Of a stretch of 56,482 nucleotides of DNA, positions 8,261-16,810 are shown piece by piece. Source of the DNA: Acidobacteriota bacterium (GTDB lineage: Bacteria > Acidobacteriota > Terriglobia > Terriglobales > Acidobacteriaceae); NCBI GenBank assembly GCA_013285705.1, contig JABDHA010000015.1, forward strand, positions 1 to 56,482. The letters are read 5' to 3'. A program made the position numbers and the translations under genes. The notes beneath the pieces were generated by a model. It ran no database searches and had not been told where the DNA came from. It saw nothing but the letters and a program-made list of their open reading frames with translations. How positions within the stretch are numbered: position 1 is the first letter of the stretch; every line of letters starts with the position of its first letter.

Positions 8261-8647
8261 CTAAAATTTGTTCACCATACGGATAATTCCATCGCGCATG
8301 TGAACTACGTTGAAATTGAGCAGAAGGCCGAGCCGACGGTCGCTGAGTTTCAGGTAAGAAAGCAATTGCGCCCTGTGCACGGGCGCAATTGCTTCTACCG
8401 CTTTCACTTCGACGATGACGCTTTCGGCGATCAGAAGATCGATGCGGTACCCAATTTCAAGCTTTTGCCCTTGATAGACAACCGGCAGCGGAACCTGGGT
8501 TCTTACGGATACTCCTCGATTCTGTAATTCGAATGCGAGGCATGCCTCGTAGGTACTTTCCAGCAATCCCGGACCCAGCACAGTATGCACAGCCATAGCT
8601 GCCTCAATCACATGGCCCGTGAGTGTATTCAGTTCTTCCGGCGTCAC
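8261..8647 (-). CDS. GxxExxY family protein
   Basis: A 128-residue protein of the GxxExxY family: the namesake motif is GLLESTYEACL, preceded by IEAAMAVHTVLGPG, followed by the conserved strand-helix part with DLLIAESVIVEVKAVEAI (the D...EVK arrangement resembles a PD-(D/E)XK nuclease core) and HRAQLLSYLKLSDRRLGLLLNF. Function is not established. Its start lies only 4 nt after the gcvPB stop on the same strand, so it is probably read through from the glycine-cleavage operon. In many genomes this family sits in repeat-rich places, and a palindrome follows it here too. Confidence 0.85.
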   Translation of the reverse strand: MTPEELNTLTGHVIEAAMAVHTVLGPGLLESTYEACLAFELQNRGVSVRTQVPLPVVYQGQKLEIGYRIDLLIAESVIVEVKAVEAIAPVHRAQLLSYLKLSDRRLGLLLNFNVVHMRDGIIRMVNKF

Positions 8648-8651
8648 TTGC

Positions 8652-10166
8652 TTACTCGGGCTGCGGCTTCCAGCGCAGTACCGGCTTGCGGGCGGCGGTG
8701 GTTTCGTCGAGGCGCGAGACGCGGGTGGAGTGGGGCGCGCTGAGGATCAGTTCTGGATTTTCGTCGGCTTCGCGGGCGATCTGGCGCATGGCGTCTACGA
8801 AAAGGTCGAGCTCTTCGCGCGATTCGCTTTCCGTGGGCTCGATCATGAGCGCGCCCGGCACGATGAGCGGAAACGACGTCGTGTACGGGTGGAAACCGTA
8901 GTCGATGAGACGCTTGGCGAGGTCGCCGGTCTTGATACCGTTCTTTACCTGGCGGCGGTCGCTGAAGACGACTTCGTGCATCGACGGCGTGGTGTAGGGC
9001 AGATCGTAGACATCTTCGAGCTTCTTGCGGATGTAGTTGGCGTTCAGCACAGCGTCTTCGGTCGTCTGGCGCAGGCCGTCCGGCCCGTTGGCGAGCGTGT
9101 AGGCAAGGGCGCGGACGAACATGCCGAAGTTGCCGTAGAAGGCGCGCACGCGGCCTACGGATTCAGGGCGGTCGTAGTTCCAGCGGAGCTGGCCGTCGCT
9201 TCCCTCTTCAACAACTGGGATGGGAAGAAATGGCTCGAGGATTTTTTTGCAGGCAACCGGGCCGGAGCCGGGACCTCCGCCACCGTGGGGCGTCGAGAAG
9301 GTCTTGTGCAGGTTCAGGTGCATCACGTCGACGCCGAAGTCGCCGGGGCGGGTCTTGCCGCAGAGGGCGTTCATGTTGGCGCCGTCCATGTAGAGGAGCG
9401 CGCCCTTGGCGTGGAGGATGTCGGCAATCTTGTGGATCTGGTTTTCAAAAACACCGATGGTCGATGGGTTGGTGAGCATCAGCGCTGCGGTGTCTTCGTT
9501 GACGATTTGCTCAAGCGCTGCGACGTCGATGCCGCCCTGAGAATTCGATTTGATGTTGACGACCTGATAGCCGCAGACCGCCGCCGTTGCAGGGTTGGTG
9601 CCGTGCGCGGAGTCGGGGATGAGGATGTTCCGGCGCGCGTTGCCCTTTGACTTGTGCCAGGCGCGGGCGAGAAGGATGCCGGTGAACTCGCCGTGCGCTC
9701 CGGCGGCGGGCTGAAGCGTGATGGTGTCCATGCCGGTGATTTCAATGAGGCAATCCTGCAGGAGCTTGACGATCTGTAGCGAGCCTTGTGAGAGCGATTC
9801 CGGCTGATAGGGATGGGCTTCGGCGATACCTTCGAGGCGAGAGACGAATTCGTTCACGCGCGGGTTGTACTTCATGGTGCAGCTGCCGAGCGGATACATG
9901 CCGAGGTCGATGGCGTAGTTCCAGGTAGACAGGCGCGTGAAGTGGCGGATGATTTCGATCTCGCTCAGCTCGGGTAGCGTGCCGGTATCTTCGCGGGCGG
10001 CTTTGCCTAGGAGCTGGGCCGGGTCGACTTCCGGCACGTCGAGCGGCGGCAGCTTGTAGGCCTTCTTGCCGGGCGAGGATATCTCGAAAGACAGTTTTTC
10101 GTTCTGCGTGAGGTGCGCGGTGACTTTGCGCGGTGTGCCTACGAAGGGTTGTTCTGTTGTTGCCAT
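8652..10166 (-). CDS. gcvPB: glycine dehydrogenase (decarboxylating) subunit 2
   Basis: The PLP-binding half of the split P-protein of the glycine cleavage system, which decarboxylates glycine and passes the aminomethyl group to the lipoyl arm of GcvH. The PLP lysine is Lys288 in MHLNLHKTFSTPHGGGGPG. Other family blocks visible: MYPLGSCTMKYNP, LQPAAGAHGE, DSAHGTNPATA, and MIEPTESES near the end. The 504-residue length is normal. The start at 10166 is preferred over 10244: GAGGT lies upstream and the upstream extension is translated repeat sequence. It is last of gcvT-gcvH-gcvPA-gcvPB, with a repeat fragment in the 105-nt gap to gcvPA. Confidence 0.97.
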   Translation of the reverse strand: MATTEQPFVGTPRKVTAHLTQNEKLSFEISSPGKKAYKLPPLDVPEVDPAQLLGKAAREDTGTLPELSEIEIIRHFTRLSTWNYAIDLGMYPLGSCTMKYNPRVNEFVSRLEGIAEAHPYQPESLSQGSLQIVKLLQDCLIEITGMDTITLQPAAGAHGEFTGILLARAWHKSKGNARRNILIPDSAHGTNPATAAVCGYQVVNIKSNSQGGIDVAALEQIVNEDTAALMLTNPSTIGVFENQIHKIADILHAKGALLYMDGANMNALCGKTRPGDFGVDVMHLNLHKTFSTPHGGGGPGSGPVACKKILEPFLPIPVVEEGSDGQLRWNYDRPESVGRVRAFYGNFGMFVRALAYTLANGPDGLRQTTEDAVLNANYIRKKLEDVYDLPYTTPSMHEVVFSDRRQVKNGIKTGDLAKRLIDYGFHPYTTSFPLIVPGALMIEPTESESREELDLFVDAMRQIAREADENPELILSAPHSTRVSRLDETTAARKPVLRWKPQPE

Positions 10167-10218
10167 TTGAATCTTTACCTCAGAGGCCTTTCGCCTCTCT
10201 CTGCTGAAACAAAATCTT

Positions 10219-10258
10219 TCACCGCCAAGCGCTAAGGCCGCCAAGAAAACCCGCGAAG
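10219..10258. repeat. degenerate copy of the CACCGCCAAG element
   Basis: One arm (CACCGCCAAGCGC, then CGCCAAGAAAA) resembles the left half of the element at 993-1070. It sits in the gcvPA-gcvPB gap within an operon, so it is unlikely to end transcription. Confidence 0.5.
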
Positions 10259-10271
10259 CCTGGCGTTTGAC

Positions 10272-11618
10272 TTACGCTGTCGTTGCCACCGAGGCTTCTG
10301 TCAAAACGGCGGCTGCCTGGTCTATCTGTTCTTTGGTGGTGAGTTCTGTTGCGCACCAGAGCGTGGCATTGCCCAGTTCGGGGTACCACTTCTTGAGCGA
10401 GAGTCCGCCGATGATCTTGTTCTCCAGCAGACGCGCGTTGAGCTGCTCTGCCGTTTCACTTGTCTGCAAGACAAATTCATGAAAGCGCGGTGCGTTTGCG
10501 AAAAGGAGCTTGCCGTTTTCGCTCAGGGTTTTGGCTGCGTATTGCGCCTTGGCGAGGTTCTGCACGGCGAGGTCTTTGATTCCCTGCTTGCCGTAAACCG
10601 TCATGTAGATGGTCGCCATCAATGCGACGAGCGCCTGGTTGGTGCAGATGTTCGAGGTCGCTTTTTCGCGGCGGATGTGTTGCTCGCGGGTGGAAAGCGT
10701 GAGCACGAAACCGCGGCGTCCGTCTTTGTCCTTGGTTTCGCCGACGAGGCGTCCGGGCATCTGGCGCAGATACTTTTCCTTGGCTGCGAGCACGCCGCAG
10801 AAGGGTCCGCCATAGCTGGGCGCGACGCCAAAGGACTGTGCTTCGAGCGAGACGATGTCGGCTTCGGCCGGAGGACGCACGATGCCGAGCGAGATGGCTT
10901 CGGCAATCGAAACGATGAGCAATGCGCCTTTCTTGTGCGCGATCTCGGCGATGGCGGGAATGTCTTCGACGACACCGAAGAAGTTGGGCGACTGCACAAG
11001 GACGGCGGCGCTCTTGTCGGTAAGGGCTTGCTCAAGAGTGGCGAGATCAATGCGTCCGTCAGCACCATAGCCGACTTCGTTCGCCGAATGCTCCTGGTGC
11101 TGCGCGTAGGTCTCCATGACCTCGCGATACTCAGGGTGCACGGTGCGGGCGACGACGATGCCGTCGCGGCCGGTGATGCGAACGGCCATCATGGCGGCTT
11201 CCGCCGCGCCGGTCGAGCCGTCGTACATAGAGGCGTTGGCGATGTCCATGCCGGTGAGCTCGCAGATCATGGTCTGGAACTCGAAGATGGCCTGGAGCGT
11301 GCCCTGCGTGATCTCGGCCTGATAGGGCGTATACGAGGTGAGAAACTCGCCGCGCTGGACGAGCGAATCGATAATGACCGGGCGGTAGTGGCGATAGACG
11401 CCTGCGCCGATAAAGCTGGCGTAGCCGACGGCATTGTGCGCGGCCGCGTTCTTGAAGTGGTCGATGATCTCGGACTCGCCCATCTGGCGCGGGATGTTCA
11501 AATCGCGCTTGAGACGGTACTCCTCGGGGATGGTCGAGAAGAGATCGTCGATGGAAGAAGCGCCGATCTCGCGCAGCATTTCCGTGCGCTCGGCAGGTGA
11601 TTTGGGTAGATAACGCAT
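10272..11618 (-). CDS. gcvPA: glycine dehydrogenase (decarboxylating) subunit 1
   Basis: The other half of the split P-protein; forms a heterotetramer with GcvPB in organisms where P is split. The N-terminus [19 protein letters not shown] is characteristic, followed by LPRQM-like [42 protein letters not shown] and [13 protein letters not shown]. The length of 448 residues is normal. It lacks the PLP lysine, as expected for subunit 1. The gap to gcvH upstream (232 nt) is unusually long for this operon and is filled by a palindromic repeat, so this gene may also have its own promoter. Confidence 0.97.
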   Translation of the reverse strand: MRYLPKSPAERTEMLREIGASSIDDLFSTIPEEYRLKRDLNIPRQMGESEIIDHFKNAAAHNAVGYASFIGAGVYRHYRPVIIDSLVQRGEFLTSYTPYQAEITQGTLQAIFEFQTMICELTGMDIANASMYDGSTGAAEAAMMAVRITGRDGIVVARTVHPEYREVMETYAQHQEHSANEVGYGADGRIDLATLEQALTDKSAAVLVQSPNFFGVVEDIPAIAEIAHKKGALLIVSIAEAISLGIVRPPAEADIVSLEAQSFGVAPSYGGPFCGVLAAKEKYLRQMPGRLVGETKDKDGRRGFVLTLSTREQHIRREKATSNICTNQALVALMATIYMTVYGKQGIKDLAVQNLAKAQYAAKTLSENGKLLFANAPRFHEFVLQTSETAEQLNARLLENKIIGGLSLKKWYPELGNATLWCATELTTKEQIDQAAAVLTEASVATTA

Positions 11619-11725
11619 GTCTTGATCCTTACTGCTGCAAATAACAAAAGCTAACCGCGAAGGACGCTACGTGCGTCAATCTTCGGGGAGGAGGACTTCT
11701 TTTCTACTGAGAACATCTGCAATCC

Positions 11726-11830
11726 GTCATTCTGACCCTGAACGGAGTGACGGGGGAGAAGCCTGGCGATTTTTTCTGAGCGGACACCGTTGAGATTCTT
11801 CACTACGCCTCCGGCTGCGTTCAGAATGAC
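11726..11830. repeat. palindromic repeat element in the gcvH-gcvPA gap
   Basis: Outer arms GTCATTCTGA (11726-11735) and TCAGAATGAC (11821-11830), with GAGATTCTTCACTACGCC and an expanded centre. It belongs to the same family as 4041-4117. It fills most of the space between two genes of one pathway. Confidence 0.7.
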
Positions 11831-11850
11831 GGCGTTCATCGACAAATTGT

Positions 11851-12240
11851 TTACTTGCCGGTTTCTTCCGCGATGAACTTTTCGTAGTCTGCGGCGCTCA
11901 GCAGCGTTTCGACTTCCGCTGGGTCGCTCAACTCGACTTTCATGATCCATGATGCGTGCGCGTCGGTATTGATCTTTTCCGGAGCTGACACGAGCTCTTC
12001 GTTCACTTCGGTCACGGTTCCGGTGATGGGCGAATAGAGATCGGAGACGGCCTTGACCGATTCGACGCTGCCGAAGACTTCGCCCTTCTTCACGGCTGCG
12101 CCTACTTTTGGCGATTCGACAAAGACGATGTCGCCCAGCGAGTTCTGGGCGTAATCGGTGATGCCGATCTTGCCGGTTTTGCCGTCAATCTCAATCCACT
12201 CATGTTCGCGCGTATAGCGGTAATTTGCAGGGTATGCCAT
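11851..12240 (-). CDS. gcvH: glycine cleavage system H protein
   Basis: The lipoyl carrier that shuttles the aminomethyl group from the P-protein to GcvT. Starts MAYPANYRYTREHEWIEIDG; the lipoylation lysine is Lys63 in FGSVESVKAVSDLYSP, and the later INTDAHASWIMKVEL is also typical. At 129 residues it has normal length. The frame stays open far upstream (to 12765) through the gcvT gene, but only the ATG at 12240 gives the family N-terminus. It lies 38 nt behind gcvT. Confidence 0.97.
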   Translation of the reverse strand: MAYPANYRYTREHEWIEIDGKTGKIGITDYAQNSLGDIVFVESPKVGAAVKKGEVFGSVESVKAVSDLYSPITGTVTEVNEELVSAPEKINTDAHASWIMKVELSDPAEVETLLSAADYEKFIAEETGK

Positions 12241-12278
12241 AGATGTTTTTTCTCTTTCTATTGTACGGTCTGTTGCGG

Positions 12279-13418
12279 TTACGACTGCTTTTTGGGACGA
12301 CGGTAGAACGGGATTGGCACCATCTTTGCTTTGACCATGCTGTTGCGCACCTGCACGAAGAGCTGGCGGTCTAGGGCGGAATAATCTTTGGGGATAAACG
12401 CGAGGGCAATGTTCTTTTTGAGGAAGGGCGCGGGTGAGCCGCTGACCACGGAACCGATCTGCACGCCGCTTTCGTTGAAGACGCCGTAGCCGTCGCGGGC
12501 GATGCCGCGATCGACCATCTCCAGACCAACCAGCTTGCGCGTCGGGCCGCCCTCTGCGATGACGCTCTGCAGCGCCTCGGAGCCGATGAATGGCCCTTTT
12601 TCGAGCTTGCAGAAGCGGTCGAGACCGGCCTCGAAGACGTTGATCGTCTCGGATATTTCGTGACCGTAGAGCGAGAGTGCGGATTCGAGGCGCAGCGTAT
12701 TGCGCGCACCCAGACCGCAGGGAAGGATGCCGAATTCCTTGCCTGCTTCGAGCACTTCTTCCCATACGCGCTTGCTCGTAGCCTCGTCGGACGGGATGTA
12801 GATTTCAAAGCCGTCTTCGCCGGTGTATCCAGTGCGGGCGATGAGGGTGTTGGGCAGGCCGCAGACCGTTCCCCACTTGAAGTGGTAGAACTTGATCGTC
12901 GAAAGGTCGACTTTGGTGAGCTTTTGCAGCGTTTCGGCTGCTTTCGGGCCCTGAATGGCGAGCTGCGTGTAGTAATCGCTGTAGTCGCTGACGTGGCAGT
13001 GGAATTTCTGCGCGTTGGTTTTGACCCAGCTGTAGTCCTTTTCGCGCGTGCCGGCGTTGATGACGATGAGGTAGTCGTTGTCGGAGAGCTTGTGCACGAT
13101 GACGTCGTCGACAAAGGTGCCCTGCGGATAGAGCATGGCCGAATACTGCGCCTGGCCGCCCTCGAGCTTCGCAGCGTCGTTCATGCAGAGGTGCTGGATG
13201 GCGTTGAGCGACTCGGGACCACGCAACTGAATGTCGCCCATGTGGCTGACATCAAAGAGCCCGACGCCGGTGCGCACGGCCATGTGCTCGGAGATCAGGC
13301 CGGAGTATTCGACGGGCATGTCCCATCCGCCGAAGTCGACCATCTTGGCGCCCATCTGGCGGTGGACAGCGTACAGAGGGGTCTTGCGAAGTTCAGGCGT
13401 AACGGTAGAAGTGGACAC
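12279..13418 (-). CDS. gcvT: aminomethyltransferase (glycine cleavage T protein)
   Basis: Transfers the one-carbon unit from aminomethylated GcvH to tetrahydrofolate, releasing ammonia. Blocks seen: MVDFGGWDMPVEYSGLISEH, GLFDVSHMGDIQL, RTGYTGEDGFEIY, GLGARNTLRLESALSLYGHE and the C-terminal barrel domain. The length is 379 residues, normal. The start codon is GTG at 13418 with GGAT 8 nt upstream. First gene of the operon; I looked for the two-aptamer glycine riboswitch in the 180 nt upstream and could not see one, only a short GTCCT...AGGAC palindrome at 13489-13510. Confidence 0.96.
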   Translation of the reverse strand: MSTSTVTPELRKTPLYAVHRQMGAKMVDFGGWDMPVEYSGLISEHMAVRTGVGLFDVSHMGDIQLRGPESLNAIQHLCMNDAAKLEGGQAQYSAMLYPQGTFVDDVIVHKLSDNDYLIVINAGTREKDYSWVKTNAQKFHCHVSDYSDYYTQLAIQGPKAAETLQKLTKVDLSTIKFYHFKWGTVCGLPNTLIARTGYTGEDGFEIYIPSDEATSKRVWEEVLEAGKEFGILPCGLGARNTLRLESALSLYGHEISETINVFEAGLDRFCKLEKGPFIGSEALQSVIAEGGPTRKLVGLEMVDRGIARDGYGVFNESGVQIGSVVSGSPAPFLKKNIALAFIPKDYSALDRQLFVQVRNSMVKAKMVPIPFYRRPKKQS

Positions 13419-13488
13419 AGCAGGATCCTTGAATGGGAGATGCGGAACCTTTTAAGTTAACACGGTGCTGGCCGCACGGGCACAGCCT

Positions 13489-13510
13489 GTCCTGAGCGTA
13501 GCCGAAGGAC
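13489..13510. repeat. short palindrome upstream of gcvT
   Basis: GTCCT at the left and AGGAC at the right end enclose GAGCGTAGCCGA. This wording (CCTGAGCGTAGCCGAAGG) is a common type of small dispersed repeat in this kind of genome. Confidence 0.5.
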
Positions 13511-13599
13511 GCCCCTGGCGCCATTTCCGGCTGTCGCGCCGTTCAGCCAGCAGCAAAAATGATGATTGATAAACCGGATTGCCCTTCAGGACCCCATAC

Positions 13600-14754
13600 T
13601 TACTTGTCGGCGTAATAGCCGTCGCGGGTCTGCACATAGAGGTCTTTCTTCTTTGTTGTCAGCACGATCTTGTGGTAGCTCGCATCGGCGCTGGACTTGT
13701 CGGGCGTGTAGCCGAGCATGTACTGCGAACGCAGCTCTTCGGCGATGCTCGAGTAAATCTGGTCGAAGTTTTCCTTCTTCTTCGCCTCGAACATGCGTCC
13801 GCCGGTCTGCTCCGCGATCTGGATCATGATCTTTTTGCCATCGACATGCGGCTCCTGCGAGGGACGCTGGCCGCCTCTGCCGCCGGGATAGCCGCCGCCA
13901 CCGCCGGGCCAGCCGCCACCGCCCATGCCGATGCGGGGATGGCCGTAACCACCTCCGCCACCATTGTTATTGTCATGCGACTGCTCGCCTTGAAAATAGA
14001 TGGTGTAGATGACGGTATTGGCGCGCTGCGCGGCTTCGATCGCGGAGTTGATCGTCTCCCTGCTGCCGCGGTCTTCGCCATCGCTGAGCACAACCAGCGC
14101 TTTGCGCCCCTGCTGCTTCTTCATCAGCTCGTCGGAGGCGAGAAAGATGGCGTCATACAGCTGCGTGCCGCCGCCGCGATGCGCATGCTGCTGGCTGCCT
14201 GGATCGGAGTCGGATGTTTGGGAAAAGGACTCCTGCGTGGGGCCTAGCTCTTCGAGCGCCGAGGAAAGTTTGTCCTTCGAGGCGGTCAGGTCCTGGAGCA
14301 GCTCGACTTCGCGGTCGAAATGAATGAGGAAGGCTTTGTCTTCGGGCTTGGTCAACATCTGGGATAGAAACGTCTTGCTTGACGTCTTTTCCTGATCGAG
14401 CGCATTGCGCATGCTCATGCTGGTGTCGACCAGCAGACCGAGTGTAAGCGGCAGGTTCGTATCTAGATTGAAGTATTTGATGGTCTGCGGACGACCATCC
14501 TCCTGCAGGACGAAGTCGTCTTTCGTCAGGGTGGTGACGATCTGGCCCTTCTTGTCGCGGACGCTGACAGGGAGTGTGACGACTTTTACATCGACGGAAA
14601 GCGTCGTCGGAGGAGTCGCCGGGGGAGTGGACTTCGGGGCTTCCTGTGCGGGCGTCGTTTGCTGGCCATAAAACGTGAGCGCAAAGATGAACAGACAGAA
14701 GGCTGGAGCAAGATACTGGAGCGCAGGTTTCAAACGTGACTTCATACGTGACAT
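13600..14754 (-). CDS. VWFA-related acidobacterial-type secreted protein
   Basis: A 384-residue exported protein with a von Willebrand factor A domain of the kind described as VWFA-related Acidobacterial (TIGR03436-like). Signal sequence: LQYLAPAFCLFIFALTFYG. Then a Pro-rich linker, the strand TLSVDVKVVTLPVSVRDKKG, KDDFVLQEDGRPQ, and the A domain beginning LTLGLLVDTSMSM with the metal-ion site Asp110-x-Ser112-x-Ser114; VLSDGEDRGSR follows. A Gly/Pro-rich insert (roughly residues 265-300, GGGGYG, GGGGWPGGGGG) interrupts the domain. The family is expanded in acidobacteria; its ligand is unknown. No neighbour in an operon. Confidence 0.85.
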   Translation of the reverse strand: MSRMKSRLKPALQYLAPAFCLFIFALTFYGQQTTPAQEAPKSTPPATPPTTLSVDVKVVTLPVSVRDKKGQIVTTLTKDDFVLQEDGRPQTIKYFNLDTNLPLTLGLLVDTSMSMRNALDQEKTSSKTFLSQMLTKPEDKAFLIHFDREVELLQDLTASKDKLSSALEELGPTQESFSQTSDSDPGSQQHAHRGGGTQLYDAIFLASDELMKKQQGRKALVVLSDGEDRGSRETINSAIEAAQRANTVIYTIYFQGEQSHDNNNGGGGGYGHPRIGMGGGGWPGGGGGYPGGRGGQRPSQEPHVDGKKIMIQIAEQTGGRMFEAKKKENFDQIYSSIAEELRSQYMLGYTPDKSSADASYHKIVLTTKKKDLYVQTRDGYYADK

Positions 14755-14976
14755 GGGTTTCGTCTGTTAGACGAAGAAATGCGCTGAACAGTTGAGGTCT
14801 TTTACCATCTGAAGACCTCCGCCGAAGGTTTGTTTTCGTAATTCACAAATAACCGTCACAGCTAAGGGGCGAGACTGCGCGATTCATAAAAATGCTACAT
14901 TTAAGCTTCCCCCGAAACTTTGTCTTGATCTTGGCGTCTATTTCTGCAAATTTTAAGACAACTATACGAGGCACGG

Positions 14977-16686
14977 ATGAAAGCTATTCCGCAGCTCCCC
15001 CATTTCAAGCTTGTGGGAGCGCCAGTATTGCTTTTTTTATTTGGCTGTGGCGTTCAAGCGAATCAAGTCACTCTAACATCCTCCAGCAGCTCGCTTACGC
15101 TGACTCCAGGATCTTCGCAAACCATCACTGTCCAGGTATCTTCCCCCATGGATATGGGTGATGGGGCTGCCATCACGGTAACGGGACTGCCCTCCGGAGT
15201 GACCGTATCGCCATCTTCAATAAAACTAAAGCGCGGCGCATCGGAAACATTGACATTCAGCGCAGCTTTAAATGCTGCTGCGGGCTCGTTTCCGGGTACA
15301 GATGCGGCAAATCCTGATTTCGTGACGACCACGGCTGCAATCTCTGCTAGCTTTGGGCCCTGGACGAGTAGCTCTCCATTAAACCTGACTGTTTTTCTCG
15401 AAAATCCTTCTTTTGTGCCGACAACCATGAATCTGCCTGTGATTCGAATGACCACACAGAACGGCGCGCCGATTCTGAACAAGACAGATTATGTTGACGG
15501 TAATATCTCGATCACTCCGGGCACGGTGGACCCAGCCGACTCGCCCTACAACGGCACTATGGAGGCACACCTGCATGGCAACAGCACGCTCTTGATGCCG
15601 AAGAAACCCTACAAAGTGAAACTGGACTCGAAAGCGCCTCTTTTGGGGATGCCTTCGAACAAAAACTGGATTCTGCTGGCCAATTATGACGACAAAGCGC
15701 TCATGCGTAACTATGTGGCTCTGGAGTTGAGCCAACGACTGGGCATGCCCTGGACGCCTAGTTCGGTATTTGTGGAGCTTTTTTTGAATGGCCAGTACGA
15801 GGGCAATTACGAACTTACGCAGGAAGTGGATATTGGCAAGACCCAGGTCAACATCACAGAAATGGATGATACCGACAATTCAGGAAAAGCGTTAACCGGC
15901 GGTTATCTGCTGGAAATTGATGCTCACCAGGACGAGGACTTTGTCTTTACCACAGCCCATGGGGTGCCATTTGGGCTGCAAGACCCCGACCCAGCCACTT
16001 CGGAACAATCTTCCTACATCCAAAATTACGTGCAACAGGCAGAAAATGCTTTCTACTCAAGCACTTTCACTGATTCCACGACCGGCTGGCCTGCTTATTT
16101 TGATGAAAACACCCTTATCAATTGGTATCTCACCAATGAAATCATGGGAAATAACGACGCCGCTTTTTATAGCAGCGATTATGTTTACAAAGATAAAAAC
16201 AACCCACTGTTGTATATGGGACCTGTCTGGGATTTCGATGTGAGCTCGGGAAACGTAAATTACAACGTGATCGTCAATCCGGACGTATGGTGGATAGGAA
16301 CAGAGGCTGCATGGTATTCCAGGCTGTTCCAGGACCCGAACTTCACGTCGGCCGTGATTGCACGATGGAAAGCTGTCAAGGCATCGCAACTGGATACTTT
16401 GCCCGCCTTCATCGATCAGACGGCAGCTCACCTGAACCAATCCCAGCAGAATAATTTCCAGCGCTGGCCCATTCTTGGGGAAGCTGTCTGGCCTAATTCC
16501 GAAGTAGCCGGCTCGTATCAAGGAGAGGTCAATTTCCTGAAAAGCTGGGTCACGCAGCGTATTGCGTGGATGGATTCGCAATTCAGCCAGGGAATTGGGC
16601 CGAGCGGACCGGGTGGGCCTGTAGTTGGTTCAGGCGGCGGCGGTTCTGGCTCAGGAAGCGGGTCGGGGACTGTAGTGCAACATTGA
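14977..16686 (+). CDS. CotH-like kinase family lipoprotein
   Basis: A 569-residue protein with a probable lipoprotein signal (LLFLFGC, Cys24), an Ig-like immunoglobulin-fold region (about 30-140, TLTPGSSQTITVQV, GLPSGVTVSP), then a CotH domain of the protein-kinase-like fold. CotH features: PYKVKLDS with lysines near residue 213, NKNWILLANYDDKALMRNY, a FLNGQYEGNYELTQEVD stretch, GGYLLEID, NNDAAFYSSDYVYKD and the metal-binding type motif PVWDFD at 416-421. CotH of spore formers phosphorylates coat proteins; the role in a non-spore-former is unknown, possibly phosphorylation of exported proteins or glycans. The C-terminus is a Gly/Ser repeat tail. The gene looks lower in G+C than its neighbours. 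Confidence 0.82.
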   Translation: MKAIPQLPHFKLVGAPVLLFLFGCGVQANQVTLTSSSSSLTLTPGSSQTITVQVSSPMDMGDGAAITVTGLPSGVTVSPSSIKLKRGASETLTFSAALNAAAGSFPGTDAANPDFVTTTAAISASFGPWTSSSPLNLTVFLENPSFVPTTMNLPVIRMTTQNGAPILNKTDYVDGNISITPGTVDPADSPYNGTMEAHLHGNSTLLMPKKPYKVKLDSKAPLLGMPSNKNWILLANYDDKALMRNYVALELSQRLGMPWTPSSVFVELFLNGQYEGNYELTQEVDIGKTQVNITEMDDTDNSGKALTGGYLLEIDAHQDEDFVFTTAHGVPFGLQDPDPATSEQSSYIQNYVQQAENAFYSSTFTDSTTGWPAYFDENTLINWYLTNEIMGNNDAAFYSSDYVYKDKNNPLLYMGPVWDFDVSSGNVNYNVIVNPDVWWIGTEAAWYSRLFQDPNFTSAVIARWKAVKASQLDTLPAFIDQTAAHLNQSQQNNFQRWPILGEAVWPNSEVAGSYQGEVNFLKSWVTQRIAWMDSQFSQGIGPSGPGGPVVGSGGGGSGSGSGSGTVVQH

Positions 16687-16810
16687 AGGAGACGAGAGGA
16701 CGCTCATTATTTAATGTCTTTCGGACTGCCCACATCGCGTTAATTCTGGGAAAATGGATTTAGCAAGCCGGCTCGACCTTCATTACCCCCACATCGAGGT
16801 CAAAACGATT

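Noticed and set aside
8252..8527. Plus-strand ORF antisense to the GxxExxY gene
   Set aside because: No ribosome-binding site, and the opposite strand carries a recognised family in full.
12241..12765. N-terminal extension of GcvH
   Set aside because: Translation there runs through gcvT in another frame and looks like Arg-rich shadow sequence; GcvH starts at 12240.
13419..13599. Glycine riboswitch before the gcv operon
   Set aside because: I searched the gap on the minus strand for the tandem aptamer core and saw only a short dispersed palindrome.
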